DNA of 64,000 nt from Sepioteuthis lessoniana (GCA_963585895.1 OY757939.1:54655085-54719084), one strand, 5' to 3'. Shown: positions 47,530-59,202, counted from the first letter of the stretch. Numbers and translations are program-made. Notes: generated by a model from the letters alone, not told the origin.

Positions 47530-48003
47530 GTGTCATTTTTGGGGGATGTAATGGCTAAGGTGCTGGTTTGTGGCCTCACATAGCACTAATACCCTTGGGA
47601 AAGGTATGAATCCAATAATTCTCCCTCCAGCTATGGGTAAATAGTAGGGCAGACTAGGTTCGTCAGCCTTGGTGAGGCAACTAGTCTAGGAGAAGGAAAA
47701 CTCTGAATTCAAACCTGTTAAACTGCGCTTAAAAATTGACCTTGTGCCATATCCTGCCCGAGTTGGGGGCGTTGGTAAATATGGTTTGTGGCCTCAAAGT
47801 AAGCGAGTTTGAACTCCAATCAAGCTGTTGTGTTTATTTTCAGACTAATACCCATTTTTGGGAAACGTATGAGCCCTCTTACCCCCCAGCCCCACTCCAG
47901 CTACAGGTTAAATAGTATGACTACTGTTCTTCTACAAGGGTGGTTTTGGCTTTGAATAACTCACAAGGATTGATATGCCATTAATCAAAGAAGCCAAACC
48001 AAT
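47530..48003 (+). repeat. SINE family 3 split by a family 1 SINE
   Basis: Head half 47530-47578 (GGGGATGTAATGGCTAAGG) and the remainder 47797-48003 (AGTAAGCGAGTTTGAACTCC to CAAAGAAGCCAAACC). Confidence 0.88.
47579..47781 (+). repeat. SINE family 1, 5' truncated, 15-bp target duplication
   Basis: Starts CATAGCACTAATACCC and ends GTTGGTAAATA. Flanked by perfect TGGTTTGTGGCCTCA at 47564-47578 and 47782-47796. Confidence 0.95.
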
Positions 48004-48728
48004 GTCACTTTTGGATTCAGAACCCCCAAAATTCCTTAGAAAAACAATTATTCACTATTTAGTTATTTACTGTACTTTCTGCATTAATTGTATTAAAGGC
48101 TTCATGGAGCAATAAGTAAAATTAAAACTTTTGCCAAACTAAGTTAAGTTTACTAAATGGTAACTTGGTAGTGTGACTTTTTCATTAATCATCCCTACTG
48201 TTGGTGAGTTTGATTCTCCCAGGGTGCCCTATACTTCTGACCTTGTGCTAAAGTAAGCAAAGCTGACTAAATGATTACCATTATATTATTCATCATTTTC
48301 CATAATTTGAAGTATCATATTCTGGATATAAAGGATACAGAGTATGGTTTTAAGTCTGCTCACTTGGTTATGAGGGGGTGCTTTTGATACCTTGTGCACC
48401 CGGTAGAAAAGAGGTTGAGTAAATTTGCAGATTTCAGGTCCAGAAATAGTAGTAACCCACATGTGAGTAAAGATCACTTTTGCCCTCAACAAAGCGGGGG
48501 AGGGCAGACAAGTAAAAAGCCTGGTTGGAGTGGGCGGTGGCTGAAACAGAAGAAGAGAAAAGAAAGAAAAAAAGGATTAAGGATTAGAAAAGAGTGGGTG
48601 GTGGTGGTTGAGATGGTAAATCTTAAAGGCTTTAAGCCTAAATTGGCCTATTTTCATTCTGGTTTTATGGAAATCTTTGTTATTACAACGATTTAACTTA
48701 GTTTACAATAGGTTATAAGTGTTGGCCA
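48004..48728. other. Unassigned downstream sequence
   Basis: No gene recognised. GGTGAGTTTGATTCTC...CTATACTTCTGACCTTGTGC (48204-48250) has a relative at 8157-8205, suggesting another low-copy repeat. The G/A-rich stretch 48500-48620 is not coding by eye. Confidence 0.45.
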
Positions 48729-48850
48729 CATACAAAGAGTGTTCAGAAAGTATTGACACTTAAACTGTATTCACCGAGGCAGAAATAAACAACAAATAAA
48801 ATGTTAATTTTCTTTAAAATAGTCCTCTTGCCCTTCAATGCACATGTTCC

Positions 48851-49450
48851 AGTTGCCCTGTTGGTAGAGCTTAGAATATGTTGACTGTATCCCCTGTAGA
48901 GGGGTGAAAATCACCTCCCCTAAAAAAGGGTGTTCTGGGGTATGACAGTAAACTATATCTGATGGAGAGGCTCCAGTTCTGGAGTGTGGAGTACCCCTTC
49001 ATTGCCATTACTCCCAGGTCCACTATAACCCAGAGTGGGAAGGGGAGACCTCATGGCATGATGGTTGAAGTGCTGGACTGTGGCCTCTAAATGAGTTTGA
49101 ACTCCCGTCCTACTATTACATACACTTTCAGATTAATTCCCTTGGGAAAGGTATGAACCTTCTTATCTCCCCAGCTATAGGTTAAATAGTATCACTGCCA
49201 GTTTTCTACAAGGATGGCTTTGGCATTAAATAACCCACGAAGGTTGATCTGCCACTAAAACAAGAGTGGCAATACCTGATTGAGTCCTATCTATGTGTCA
49301 AATAGCTCTGTTCAAAAATTATTCATGTTTGGTTGGGCTGTGTGTGTCACCCCCCCCTCAAAATGTAAATATGAATGTACAATGAATGGGGTGAATTGGC
49401 ATTAAATAATACTAGACAGGTTGACATGCCATTAAATCAATCACCTTATT
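48851..49450 (+). repeat. SINE family 2 split by SINE family 3
   Basis: Head GCCCTGTTGGTAGAGC, body to 49040, resuming at 49263 (CAATACCTGATTGAGTCC) and ending with the tail near 49440. Confidence 0.82.
49041..49262 (+). repeat. SINE family 3, nested
   Basis: GAGACCTCATGGCATGATGG to TTGATCTGCCACTAAAAC, bordered by AGAGTGG on both sides. Confidence 0.85.
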
Positions 49451-49649
49451 CATGTATACTTTTCATTTTTCAAAGCACTCCTGGAACTCCTATTGATGAA
49501 GTCTGAAGTTGCATATTCCTTTTCGTATTTTCCATGCGCTCCAAACTTATGTTTGAGATGAATATTCAATGGTTTTGAAAGCAAGAAAAAGTCTCATGAT
49601 TTTTAAAAATTGACATTGATTCATTGAGATATCATCCATTTATTATATA

Positions 49650-50547
49650 CAAGGTGCATACGATATGTTTCACAACTTTTTTTCGTACAGGCATTTAAAA
49701 TTGTCATAGACTCTTAAAAGTTCAGTATGTTATTGCTATACATCTTATGAGATGATTGACCAATTTTTATGATTTCAGCTTCAAATAAACTGTTACAGCA
49801 GCAATTGGAATACACCCTACTAAAACCTGATTGTCACAGCTGGTGAATTTCAAAAATGCAATCTGACACTTTAGAAGAACAATATGCAATAAAATTGTGT
49901 TTTAAACTTGGAAAAAATGCCACAGAAACGTATGGAATGCTTCAGACTGCTTTTCGACCATCTTGCATGAATCAAGTATCAGTTTTTGAGTGGCATAAGA
50001 GATTCAAGGAAGGAAGGGAGACTGTGAGGAATGATGAGAGGTTTGGGAGGAGTAATGAAGTCAATACACCAGAGTTGATTGGCCAAACGGTTAGGGTTAC
50101 TATGTTGAGGTTTAAGGGAGTTCAGCAAGAGATTCCGTCGGAAGAGGCCAACACTCTCTTTAAATTGGGTCAGTGGCATATCCTCCAGGACGATGCACCA
50201 GTCCACAACTCCATCCTTGTCACTGACTATTTGACCAAGATGGGCATCAAGACAGTTCCTCAGCCTCCCTATAGTCCAGACCTTGCTCCCTGTGACTTTT
50301 GCTTATTCCCTAAGCTCAGAGGCTGTTGTTATGAGACAACTGAAGAGATGAAAGAGGCTGTGACGAAGGTCATTGACACGCTCACACAAGAGGACTTCGA
50401 TGGGGCCTTCCAGAAGTTGTTGGAACGGTACAACAAGTGCATTGCAGCCGGAGGAGATTACTTCAAAGGGGACTAGAGTTTCATGTGTGTACTATCAATA
50501 AAAGTGCCCATACGAAAAAAGTCTGGAAACTTATCGTATGTACTTCG
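49650..50547 (+). mobile_element. Internally deleted mariner (898 bp)
   Basis: Inverted-repeat ends AAGGTGCATACGATATGTTT and CTTATCGTATGTACTTCG between TA dinucleotides; sister of 37917-38813 with the same deletion. The element carries an open reading frame at 49856-50476. Confidence 0.93.
49856..50476 (+). pseudogene. Mariner transposase, internally deleted but open
   Basis: 206 codons from ATG to TAG. The N-terminal DNA-binding part ([20 protein letters not shown]) joins directly, at about residue 100, to QDDAPVHNS (second catalytic Asp block) and YSPDLAPCDF (third), ending [18 protein letters not shown] full mariner transposase is about 340-350 residues. Roughly 140 residues, including the first catalytic Asp block and the end of the helix-turn-helix region, are missing, so it cannot be an active transposase. 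It could still bind its inverted repeats, which is an inference. Confidence 0.9.
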
Positions 50548-51075
50548 TAAATTGTCCAGCTGTGCATACATCTAGACAGTAATCTAGACATCATCACTTT
50601 ATTATATAAGTTGCTTAGCAGTGCACACATCTAGACAGTAATCTAGATGTCTAGACATTATCCCTTTATGACATGTTACTCGGTTATACATACGGCTTCA
50701 TTTGAATTTTAGAATTTTAAATTAAATAATTTAATGTCTTCGTCTCTGTTGTAACCTAACAAAAAGGTTACTGAAATAACCAAAATGGAGGTTGGAAATG
50801 ACATGGAAATCTTTATAACATTAACAAAATACAATACTTGCCAGCGGTGTGACGAAGGTAACCACAGCTAATGATGGCTACTTAATATGTTTTCACCCCT
50901 TCACGATAGTGTCCAATGTATTTATGAAGAATGGGATGTACCCATTAATGTTCATTGGTAGGGTATATAAAAGTCTCGATACTTTTTGATCACTTTTTGG
51001 ATATTGTTAAAATCAGCAAAATCAATCTCAAAAAGATGTACAGCATTGGAAATAAACTCTGCAAGTCAAGTTCAA
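50548..51075. other. Unassigned; short direct repeat
   Basis: CATCTAGACAGTAATCTAGA occurs twice (50567 and 50627 regions), the second followed by its partial inverse. Nothing else recognised. Confidence 0.55.
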
Positions 51076-51292
51076 ATGCAAGATGAGGCTCTTTGCATTT
51101 CCCTTTGTACTAATGCCCTTAGGAAAGGCATAAATCCAACTCTTCTCTCATACTCTGAGTATGAGTAAATAGTTGGATAGAGTGGGCTGTTTAGCCTTGG
51201 TATAGCGACTGGTCTAAGAGAAGGAAAACTCTGAATTTACAACAGCTGTATTCCTTTGTGTTGCGTCCTGCCCTTGGTGGAAAGGTTGTGTC
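51076..51292 (+). repeat. SINE family 1 (old)
   Basis: CAAGATGAGGCTCTTTGCAT to GGTGGAAAGGTTG with many substitutions. Confidence 0.75.
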
Positions 51293-51317
51293 AATACAGC
51301 AGACATAACATTTAAAA

Positions 51318-51604
51318 GGAGCTTGTAGTGTAACAATTATCGTTGTAGGAAATGGACACGGTTGACTGAATTCAAATCCTGAATAAGGCTCTTTGTATTT
51401 CACATCACACTCATACCCTTGGGAAAAGTTTGACTCTAATTATTCTTCCTGTAGCTATAGATAAATAGTAGGGCAACCTAGGTGCTTTAACCTTGCTATG
51501 GCAACCAGTCTAGAAAAAGGAAAACTCTAATATCAAGCCTGTTGAACTCCACTTAAAAATTGACCTTGTGTCACATTCTTCTTGTGTGAAGGAGTTGGTA
51601 AATA
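51318..51604 (+). repeat. SINE family 1
   Basis: GGAGCTTGTAGTGTAAC to GAAGGAGTTGGTAAATAT. 51605-52045 is unassigned AT-rich sequence. Confidence 0.88.
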
Positions 51605-52045
51605 TATACATGACATCTAATAATGTTTAGTGACCGGAGAAAATCCCTTGAAAGGCTTCATCTGTGTGTGAAGTAATTGGATCTGCTTGCTTCTTATTGT
51701 AAGATGCCAATATCTTGCATCTCTGCTTGTAGGTAATTGGAGCTTATACCTCATAGGGACTTAATAAAAAAAAGATAAACAAATAAACGAAACTGCTTTA
51801 AAAGTTTCTAATATTTAGCTTGCTTCTCAACAGTTAATAACAAAAATACGAAGCAATCACTGATTACAAATAATGAAAAACAGAACGCAATTTAAATGCA
51901 GGTCTCAGCAAGTCTCTCAAAAACTCATTTAATGAAACTTCTGTTTATTTTTTAAAAATATAACCCAAAATGGTAATTATTTAGACATAAAAATTTCAAA
52001 TTTGTATCGAGATATTTAACTTTCTATATTACTAAAATCTCATTA

Positions 52046-52480
52046 CCTGCCCTGTCAGTGGGACTGCGAGTCTGCTGACTCTATTCCTGCCAAGAGGTAA
52101 GACCGCCCTGCACCCCCCCAAAGTGTGTCTTGGGTATGACACTAAACTACATCTGATGGTGAAGCTCCAGATTTAGAGGGTGTGGAGTTCCCCTTCTTTG
52201 CCATTACTCCCAGGTCCACTTTAACTCACAGTGGTACTACCTATTAGGTTCTCATCTATGGGTCAAATAGAACCGTTTGAAAATAATTGGTATTCAATGG
52301 AAATACTTGAAACAATATAACTGTGGAAATTATTTGTATTTGATAGGAATACTTGAAACCACGTAGCCGTATGCAAACAGATGATTGCTATTAAATAGGA
52401 ATTGTTACTTGAAACCATATAATTGTAAAAAAAAGTCTGACCTGGGCATAAAATTATCATAAAATTACTTCCAGGAAAAA
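52046..52480 (+). repeat. SINE family 2, tail lost
   Basis: Head GCCCTGTCAGTGGGACTG; body sub-repeats with TACTTGAAACC. Confidence 0.8.
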
Positions 52481-52549
52481 AAATGTTTTAATGAGGCTGT
52501 TTGCGTCAAAGAATCAGAAGACAAATGTATGAGAGGTGTTATTTTATTT

Positions 52550-53080
52550 ACAGTTCAGTCAGCTGGGGATGTTGAATACGCTTGTCTGCATTTCTGCAGA
52601 GGAGTAAGCCCCCCCCAAAAAAAACAATTGTCCTGGATATGGCACTGAACTGCATCCGATGGTGAGGCTTCAGTTCTGTACATATGAGGAATGTGGAGTA
52701 CCCCTTCATAGCCATTACTGCCAGTTCCACTCTGATACCAAGTAGTAGTGCCTTTCAGGGTCCCATGTATGAGTCAAATAAAACTATTTAATCATTTACT
52801 ATAATTGAAACCATTTAACTGGGTGCAAACAAATGATTAATATTAAATGGGATTTTTAGTATTAGATAGCAAAGATTGAAATCATTTAACTATGTGCAAA
52901 TGAATGAATACTGTCGACAAGAATTATAAGTGTTTGATAGCAATACTTGAAACCGATTAAATGCGAGCAAATAGAACAATTAGTGTCTGCAATATTAGAA
53001 ACCATTTAACTGTGTGCACATAAATAAGCTCTGGCTCTTTTAATATAAACTACCTACAAACGATTCGTTAACAAATCATA
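52550..53080 (+). repeat. SINE family 2, 3' truncated
   Basis: Head TTCAGTCAGCTGGGGATG to TACCTACAAACGATTC. Confidence 0.85.
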
Positions 53081-53090
53081 TATATATATA

Positions 53091-53365
53091 CTAACCCCCT
53101 TTTCACGGGCAGGATGTTGACACAAGATCAATTTTCAAGCTGAGGTTGATATTTGAATTCAGAGTTTTCCTTCTCCTTGACTGGTTGCCATACTAAAGCT
53201 AACGAACCCAATCTGTCCAACTATTTACCCCATTTACTATGGGGAAAGAATAATTGGATTAATACCTTTCCTTAGAGTAATAGTGCTATGTGAAACGCAA
53301 TTGGCCTCGTCCAGGGTTTGAACTCGTGTCCATTTCCTGCAACGATAGCCATTACATCACGATCA

Positions 53366-53374
<9 letters not shown>
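53091..53374 (-). repeat. SINE family 1
   Basis: CTAACCCCCTTTTCACGGGC to GATAGCCATTACATCACG, then (TC)n/(AT)n to 53399. Confidence 0.88.
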
Positions 53375-53399
<25 letters not shown>

Positions 53400-53694
53400 A
53401 TCTACAGGGGTTGATATATTATAAAACAAAACCAATCAAATATTTTATTTAACATTTTCAGACCTTATTTATAGCATTCCTTTTCCCGGCCACGGTTTGC
53501 CATTCGTACAGCTAGAGTAAAATCCTACCACGGTCACCATCGTGAATACTAAATAGGTATAACACCTCATTGACTGACCTGCTAAAAAAAGGGTTTACTG
53601 CGTCTTGTCCCTAAAAGTCTAATAGTTCATTGAAACTGATCAATATTGTGAGAGAGGAATGTATTATTTGACATTATTGTATATTCTGTGTTCT

Positions 53695-53925
53695 GATTCT
53701 TTGTTTTTAATGGTATATCAACCTTTGTAGGTTATTTAATGTCAAACCTATTCTCCTAGAAGAACAGTAGTGGTACTATTTAACCCATAGCTGGGAGGAT
53801 AAGGGGGTTCATACCTTTCCCAAGGGTATTTGCCCGAAAGTGAACGTAATAGCGCGACTGGAGTACGAACTCGCGTACTACGATTCCGCAGGCCATCGCT
53901 TTAACCATTACACCACTAATAGAAT
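53695..53925 (-). repeat. SINE family 3
   Basis: TTTAATGGTATATCAACC to CATCGCTTTAACCATTACACC; low divergence. Confidence 0.9.
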
Positions 53926-53964
53926 TAGTATATCCATTGATAGACCAACACTGAATAAACAGAA

Positions 53965-54545
53965 AGGAGATTTGGTTGGTTGGTTGGTTTGTTTGTTTTA
54001 CGGCATATCAACTCTTTTCGGGTCATTTAACGCCGAATTAAATTTCAAACAATTCAATTTAGTGTGTATAGTTTTTGTTTACAGTTAAATGCCAAAACAG
54101 TTCTATTTCAAACAATTCAGTTTTGCATAAATACACAGTTTCAATGACAAAACAGTTCTATTTTAAACAATTCCGTTTCGCATAAGTACACAGTTTAATT
54201 CTATTTAAAAACAGTTCTATTTTAAACAGTTCAGTTTAGCATAAGTATGCAGTTTTAATGTCAAAAACAGTTCTATTTTAAACAATCCAGTTTAGCATAA
54301 GCACACATTTTAGTTCTATTTGACCCATAGATAAAATCCTATCAAGTGCTGCCACTCCAGGCCCGAGTGGACCAGGGAGTGATGGCAATGAAGGGCTACT
54401 CCACATTCCCCAAAGCTCCAGCATTACTGGAGCTTCACCATCTGATTGTTTAGTGTCATATCCAGGGCACTTATTTGGTGGGGTGGTTCTTGCCCCTCGG
54501 CAGAGAAGCAGTCGGTGTATTCTATAGCTCCAGCCAACTGGGCAA
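53965..54545 (-). repeat. SINE family 2
   Basis: Full-length reverse copy, CGGCATATCAACTC to CCAGCCAACTGGGC. Confidence 0.92.
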
Positions 54546-54604
54546 GGAAAGAAAAGACGAGATAAACTTTTAAATAATTAAGATATTTTATAGGTATATA
54601 TAAG

Positions 54605-54870
54605 TAAAAGTAAAGTTGGCGACCTTAATCGAGGGTGACCCGAAGGCCGCCTTTTCGATAGCTACTACACCAAGGTGTAGGGGAGGGCGCTACTCCTTTC
54701 CCTGGATTTCTCTTCTTTACTCTTGATCCGTACCTTATAATGCTGAGTGTTAAGCAAAGAGGCATCAAGTACCATTTTAAAAGTTTTTGGTATGACTCAA
54801 CCTGGGATTGAACCCAGGTCTCCTGGGCCATTGGCGAACACTCTAACCATTATGTCAATGTCCAGTGCAA
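54605..54870 (-). repeat. SINE family 4
   Basis: AAGTAAAGTTGGCGACC to TAACCATTATGTCAATG; B box complement GGGATTGAACCC. Confidence 0.92.
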
Positions 54871-55131
54871 TAATATGTACATATAGTAATACAACAAATA
54901 TCTATATTTATGTACACTTCCGCATTAATAAGTCAACTTTTTAGCGAAGTTCAACAGGTTTGAATCCAACGTTTTTCTTCTTGTAAGAAGCGACAACAGA
55001 TCAAAGAAGAACAAGTGATTGGACATAAGTTTTCATTTGTGATCGAAATGGTCTGATGATTCTGACCTACATATGGACTTCGTGATATACATGAAATGAA
55101 TAAAATTAGTTGTGCACACAAGAAAAGAAGA

Positions 55132-55543
55132 ATATGAGCACAGGTAAAAAAATCACACATAATAGCAGTAATCCTAGTCAAGTAAGAACATTAAGTTTAT
55201 AAGTCCCAAAAATTCACTATGCAGGACACATAGCGTAACGGTTATAATTATAGGCGTTGGTTCCCTAAGCTTCTAAGGAGACAATCATCGGGAGGTTGCA
55301 GGTTCAGTCCTGACTGCAGGCGAGTAACAATACAGGTATACTTAACACTTGTACCCGGTTATGGCTAACGGAATCAGAACAGGCAACCACCGTGGACTCA
55401 ATAAAGGACGTAGTTCGAAGTTCTGTGAAGGTTCCCGAGTTCGACAAACACCTAAAGAAGGCCGGAGGACATATCGGCCGAAACGTTGCGGAAATAACAA
55501 TGAAGATAATAGTCCGAAAACTCTTAACCTCTTAGAAATTTGG
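55132..55543 (+). mobile_element. tRNA-head plus hammerhead chimeric retroelement
   Basis: A 412-bp insertion flanked by a perfect 14-bp repeat ACAAGAAAAGAAGA (55118-55131, 55544-55557). The 5' half has an A-box-like ATAGCGTAACGGTTATA (55207) and a B box GCAGGTTCAGTCC (55299 region). The 3' half has the hammerhead-like motif and ends with GAAATAACAATGAAGATAAT. Sister of 20785-21080. Confidence 0.7.
55452..55487 (+). ncRNA. Hammerhead-like motif, core mutated
   Basis: CTAAAGA where CTGAAGA is expected (the invariant G at position 5 is changed), then GGCCG/CGGCC, GAAAC and GTT. Expected to be inactive. Confidence 0.45.
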
Positions 55544-56065
55544 ACAAGAAAAGAAGACTTTGTATTTTTTATTCACCCTAGCAAAGAGAATACAGCAGCC
55601 AACAAAGAAGATAGAACAGCAATGGGGTTGTGAGAATAATATGGCAGCAAGAAGCATCAACAGACAAGAACAAGATGGCTATCTGATGAGAAGACTATAT
55701 AAGAAACACAATGTCAATTTTTCAGTACAGCTGATTTGAATTTTCCTTCTCCAAGACTGGTTGCCACATCAAAGTTAATGAATTCAGTCTGCCCTACTAT
55801 GTACCCATAGCTGGAGGGAGAATAGTTGGATTCACACCTTTTCCAAGGATATTAGTACTATATGAAATGCAAACAGCCACATCCTTGATTTGAACTCTGG
55901 GTGCCGTGTCCATTTCCTTACGACAATAACCATTATACCACAAACACCTCTCGACTAGATACTGTACCAAGGCTAAAGAGCTCAGTCTGGCCAACTAATT
56001 ATCCCTAGGTGGGAGTAAAGAAAAGAAACTATGTATTTCCTACAGGAAATAGACATGGCCTTGTC

Positions 56066-56190
56066 CAGAACTTGTCAAGTCTACTTCCTAAAACAATAAA
56101 AACTTGTCAAGTCTACTTCCTAAAACAATAAAAATAGAAGTGGCCTTGTCCAGAACTTGTCAAGTCTACTTCCTAAAACAATAAATGTTA
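56066..56190. repeat. Small tandem repeat
   Basis: AACTTGTCAAGTCTACTTCC plus TAAAACAATAAA repeated three times. Confidence 0.9.
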
Positions 56191-56372
56191 TGCCATGTGT
56201 GTGTCTTTAATGTAAAGTATTAGGTTATGTGCCAAAGTTTCTAGCATCCTTTTCGTGACCGTCTATGCATAGGTAAAGCATGGTCTACAAGTGACAGGTT
56301 CTTGACGGTAATTGAAACAAATTTTCCACATACATTAAGGTGGTAAAGTATTTGGTAGATACTTATCCAACC

Positions 56373-56606
56373 GTTGTGTAATGGTTATCGTCGTAGGAAA
56401 TGGACACGGCGACACGAGTTCAATTCCTGGACCTGACTGATTGCATTTCACATTGCACTAATATCCTTGGGAAATAGTAGGGCAGACTAGGTTCTTCAGC
56501 TTTGGTGAGGCGAGTAGTCTAAGAGAAGGAAAACTCTGAATTCAAACCTGTTAAACTCCGCTTAAAAATTGACCTTGTGTCATATCCTGTCCGAGCGGTA
56601 AATATG
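56373..56606 (+). repeat. SINE family 1, internally deleted, 15-bp target duplication
   Basis: GTTGTGTAATGGTTATCGTC to GAGCGGTAAATAT, flanked by perfect GATACTTATCCAACC at 56358-56372 and 56607-56621. It lacks the ATTATTCTCCCTCCAGC segment and the GGGGTTGG end. Confidence 0.93.
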
Positions 56607-57397
56607 GATACTTATCCAACCACTCCTTCATGGGTAGGATGAAACACAAGTGTTGAATCATAGATTGACTGAATTTTTTATTTGGCATGTAGTGTAGAAT
56701 TTGAAAAACCATTAAACGGTGGGAAAGATACCGTAAGTTAACAAAGTGTGATTGGCAGATACTGAGCTTTAAATACAGCTGAAAATTTGGCTGTCATTGG
56801 AGGATTGAAAAGTCAGGTGACTTAAATCCTAGAAGTTAGATTTCAACTTTAAATTAGTTAGCCAAGACCAGTCAAACTGATAGAACATAGGTTTTCATCT
56901 GTGGTCAATATGGTCTGATGCTCCTGACCCACATACAGACTTGGTAATATATATGAAATGAATAAAATTAGTTGTGCACACAAGAAAAGAAGACTTTGTA
57001 TCTTTTATTCATACGAGCAAAGAGAATACAGCAGCCAATAAAGAAGATAGAACAGCAATGGGGTTGAGAGAATAATATGGCAGCAAGAAGCAACAACAGA
57101 CCAAATAAGAACAAGATGGCTATCTGATGAGAAGACTATATAAGAAACACAATATCAATTTTTCAGTACAGCTGATTTGAATTTTCCTTCTCCAAGACTG
57201 GTTGCCACATCAAGGTTAATGAGCCAAGTCTGCCCTTCTATTCACCCATTGCTGGAGGGAGAATAGTTGGATTCACACCTTTTCCGAGGATGTTAGTACT
57301 CTATGAAATGCAAACAGCCACATCCTTGATTTGAATTCTGGTTGCCATGTCCATTTCCTCACGACAATAATCATTATACCACAAACACCTCTCGACT

Positions 57398-57575
57398 AGA
57401 TACTGTACCAAGGTTAATGAGCCCAGTCTGCCCTACTATTTCCTCATAGCTGAAGGGAGATACCTTTTTCAATGGTATTAGTGCTATGTAAAATGCGAAA
57501 AGTCTCGTCCAGGATTTGAACTCATGTCACCGTGTTCATTTCCTATCACGATAACTATTACAACACGCGTCCAAT
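57398..57575 (-). repeat. SINE family 1 (old, 3' truncated)
   Basis: AAGGTTAATGAGCCCAGTC to ACTATTACAACACGCGTCC. Confidence 0.78.
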
Positions 57576-57647
57576 ACAACAAATTATGTAACAATTAACA
57601 ACTGGTCTCTAAACAAATAAATTACACATATTATTTGACGAACAAGC

Positions 57648-58058
57648 ATGTATGAAAGGAAGTACAAAGTACGAAAGGAATTGTACAATGTATGAAAGGA
57701 AGAACAATGTATGAAAAGAAGTACAATGTATGAAAGGAATTGTACAGTGTATAAAAGGAATTGTACAATGTATGAAAGGAAATACAATGTATGAAAGGAA
57801 GTACAATGTATGAAAGGAAGTACAATGTATGAAAGGAATTGTACAATGTATAAAAGGAATTGTACAATGTATTAATGGAATTGTACAATGTATGAAAGGA
57901 AATACAATGTACGAAAGGAATTGTACAATGTATGAAAGGAATTGTACAATGTATGAAAGGAAGTACAATGTATGAAAGGAATTGTACAATGTATGAAATG
58001 AATTGTACAGTGTATAAAAGGAATTGTACAATGTATGAAATGAATTGTACAATGAAGG
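57648..58058. repeat. 20/21-bp minisatellite, about 20 copies
   Basis: Alternating units AAGTACAATGTATGAAAGG and AATTGTACAATGTATGAAAG. The - strand frames open across it are repeat artefacts. Confidence 0.95.
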
Positions 58059-58539
58059 GTAATGTAAATGTCTTATTTGTCTTCTGTTTTTCATGATGAG
58101 GTAAAAGAGAGTACTGTACCATATCGAAGTAGGAAACAACGTCTCCATTTTGTTCAACAACAAAAATTTTTAAAAATTATGTTCATTTTTCGCCCAATGG
58201 GTTCGAACAAAAAACCATGTCTTCTTTTAAAGAACGAAGAAAAAGAAAAAGATTTAGGAGTCTAAATTCTCACATGACCAACGGATAGGTTACGTGGAAA
58301 GCCACACTCCAATCCAAGGGAAGTCAGTTATTTATGTCACCCATAGGACAAAATCATTCGGCACTTGACAGTTTACATTGATTTTTGGGGGCGTGGGGTA
58401 GTGACAACTGTTTTTTTATAATACATATTTATAAAATTTTATAAAAAGACACTATTAGATATACTTTTACCATCGTCAACATGATATCGATTATTTGGTG
58501 CCCGAGGAAATATTAAGTCGTTTTCTATCAACCAGGTTT

Positions 58540-58790
58540 CTTCTTTCTTTCTTTCTTTCTTTGTTTAATGGCATATCAACCTTTGTAGGTTATTTAATGC
58601 CAAAGCTATTCTCCAAGAAGAACAGTAGTCGTATTATTTAACCCATTGCTGGGAGGATAAGGGGGTTCATATCTTTCCCAAGGGTATTTGCCCGAAAGTG
58701 AACGTAATAGCGTGCCTGGAGTAGAAACTCGCTTACTACGATTCCACAGTCCATCGCTTTAACCATTACAGCACGAGGACACCCCCTATC
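58540..58790 (-). repeat. SINE family 3 with (CTTT)n at its tail
   Basis: TTTCTTTCTTTCTTTG then TTTAATGGCATATCAACC to CATTACAGCACGAGGACACC. 58060-58540 is unassigned. Confidence 0.9.
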
Positions 58791-59202
58791 AACCTGGATC
58801 CAATATTAACATTACTGTATCTACTGATACATTATACTGAATGAACAGTTTGAAAAGAGATAAATTCATGTAAACATCCACCTTGTGGGTCAGGTCTGTA
58901 GAATACACTGGTTGCAATTTTGCAGAGGAGGAAGAAACCTCCTACGAGTGTCCTGATTATGATACGAAACTGCATCTGATGGTAAGGCTACAGTCCTGGA
59001 ACTTCGGGGAATGTGGAGTACCCATTGCAGTTACTTCCAGATCCAGTCTGACCGGGATTGGTAGCATCTGTTAGGATCCCATCTATGGATCTAATAGAAA
59101 TGTTCAGTCATTCATTAAGGATTATTATAATTGGTTATTTGAAACCATACAGTTGTGTACAAATTATTTATATTACACAGGAATATTTCATAAATAAAAT
59201 AG

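Larger units (their letters stand above)
48729..49600 (-). mobile_element. Mariner remnant split by nested SINEs
   Basis: End GTGTTCAGAAAGTATTGACA at 48740-48759. The - strand C-terminus EGQEDYFKEN-stop (48800-48850) continues beyond the SINEs as EFQECFEK-stop (about 49465-49490). The SINE insert is 48851-49450. Confidence 0.72.
54960..57395. repeat. Diverged duplication of a roughly 0.5-kb segment
   Basis: ATGAATAAAATTAGTTGTGC ... CAGCAGCCAA(C/T)AAAGAAGAT ... TTCCTTCTCCAAGACTGGTT occurs at 54990-55131 plus 55544-55960 and again at 56865-57395. The first copy is interrupted by the 412-bp insertion at 55132-55543. Both end in an old reverse family 1 SINE (55735-55955 and 57170-57395). Confidence 0.85.

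Noticed and set aside
48394-48696. 100-codon frame downstream of CWF19L2
   Set aside because: Lys/Arg-rich only because of an A/G-rich stretch; no domain, start context or relative.
57584-58163. Long - strand open frames (184 and 163 codons) with FHTLY/IHCT repeats
   Set aside because: They are translations of the 20/21-bp minisatellite in different frames. No start context, domain or non-repeat sequence.
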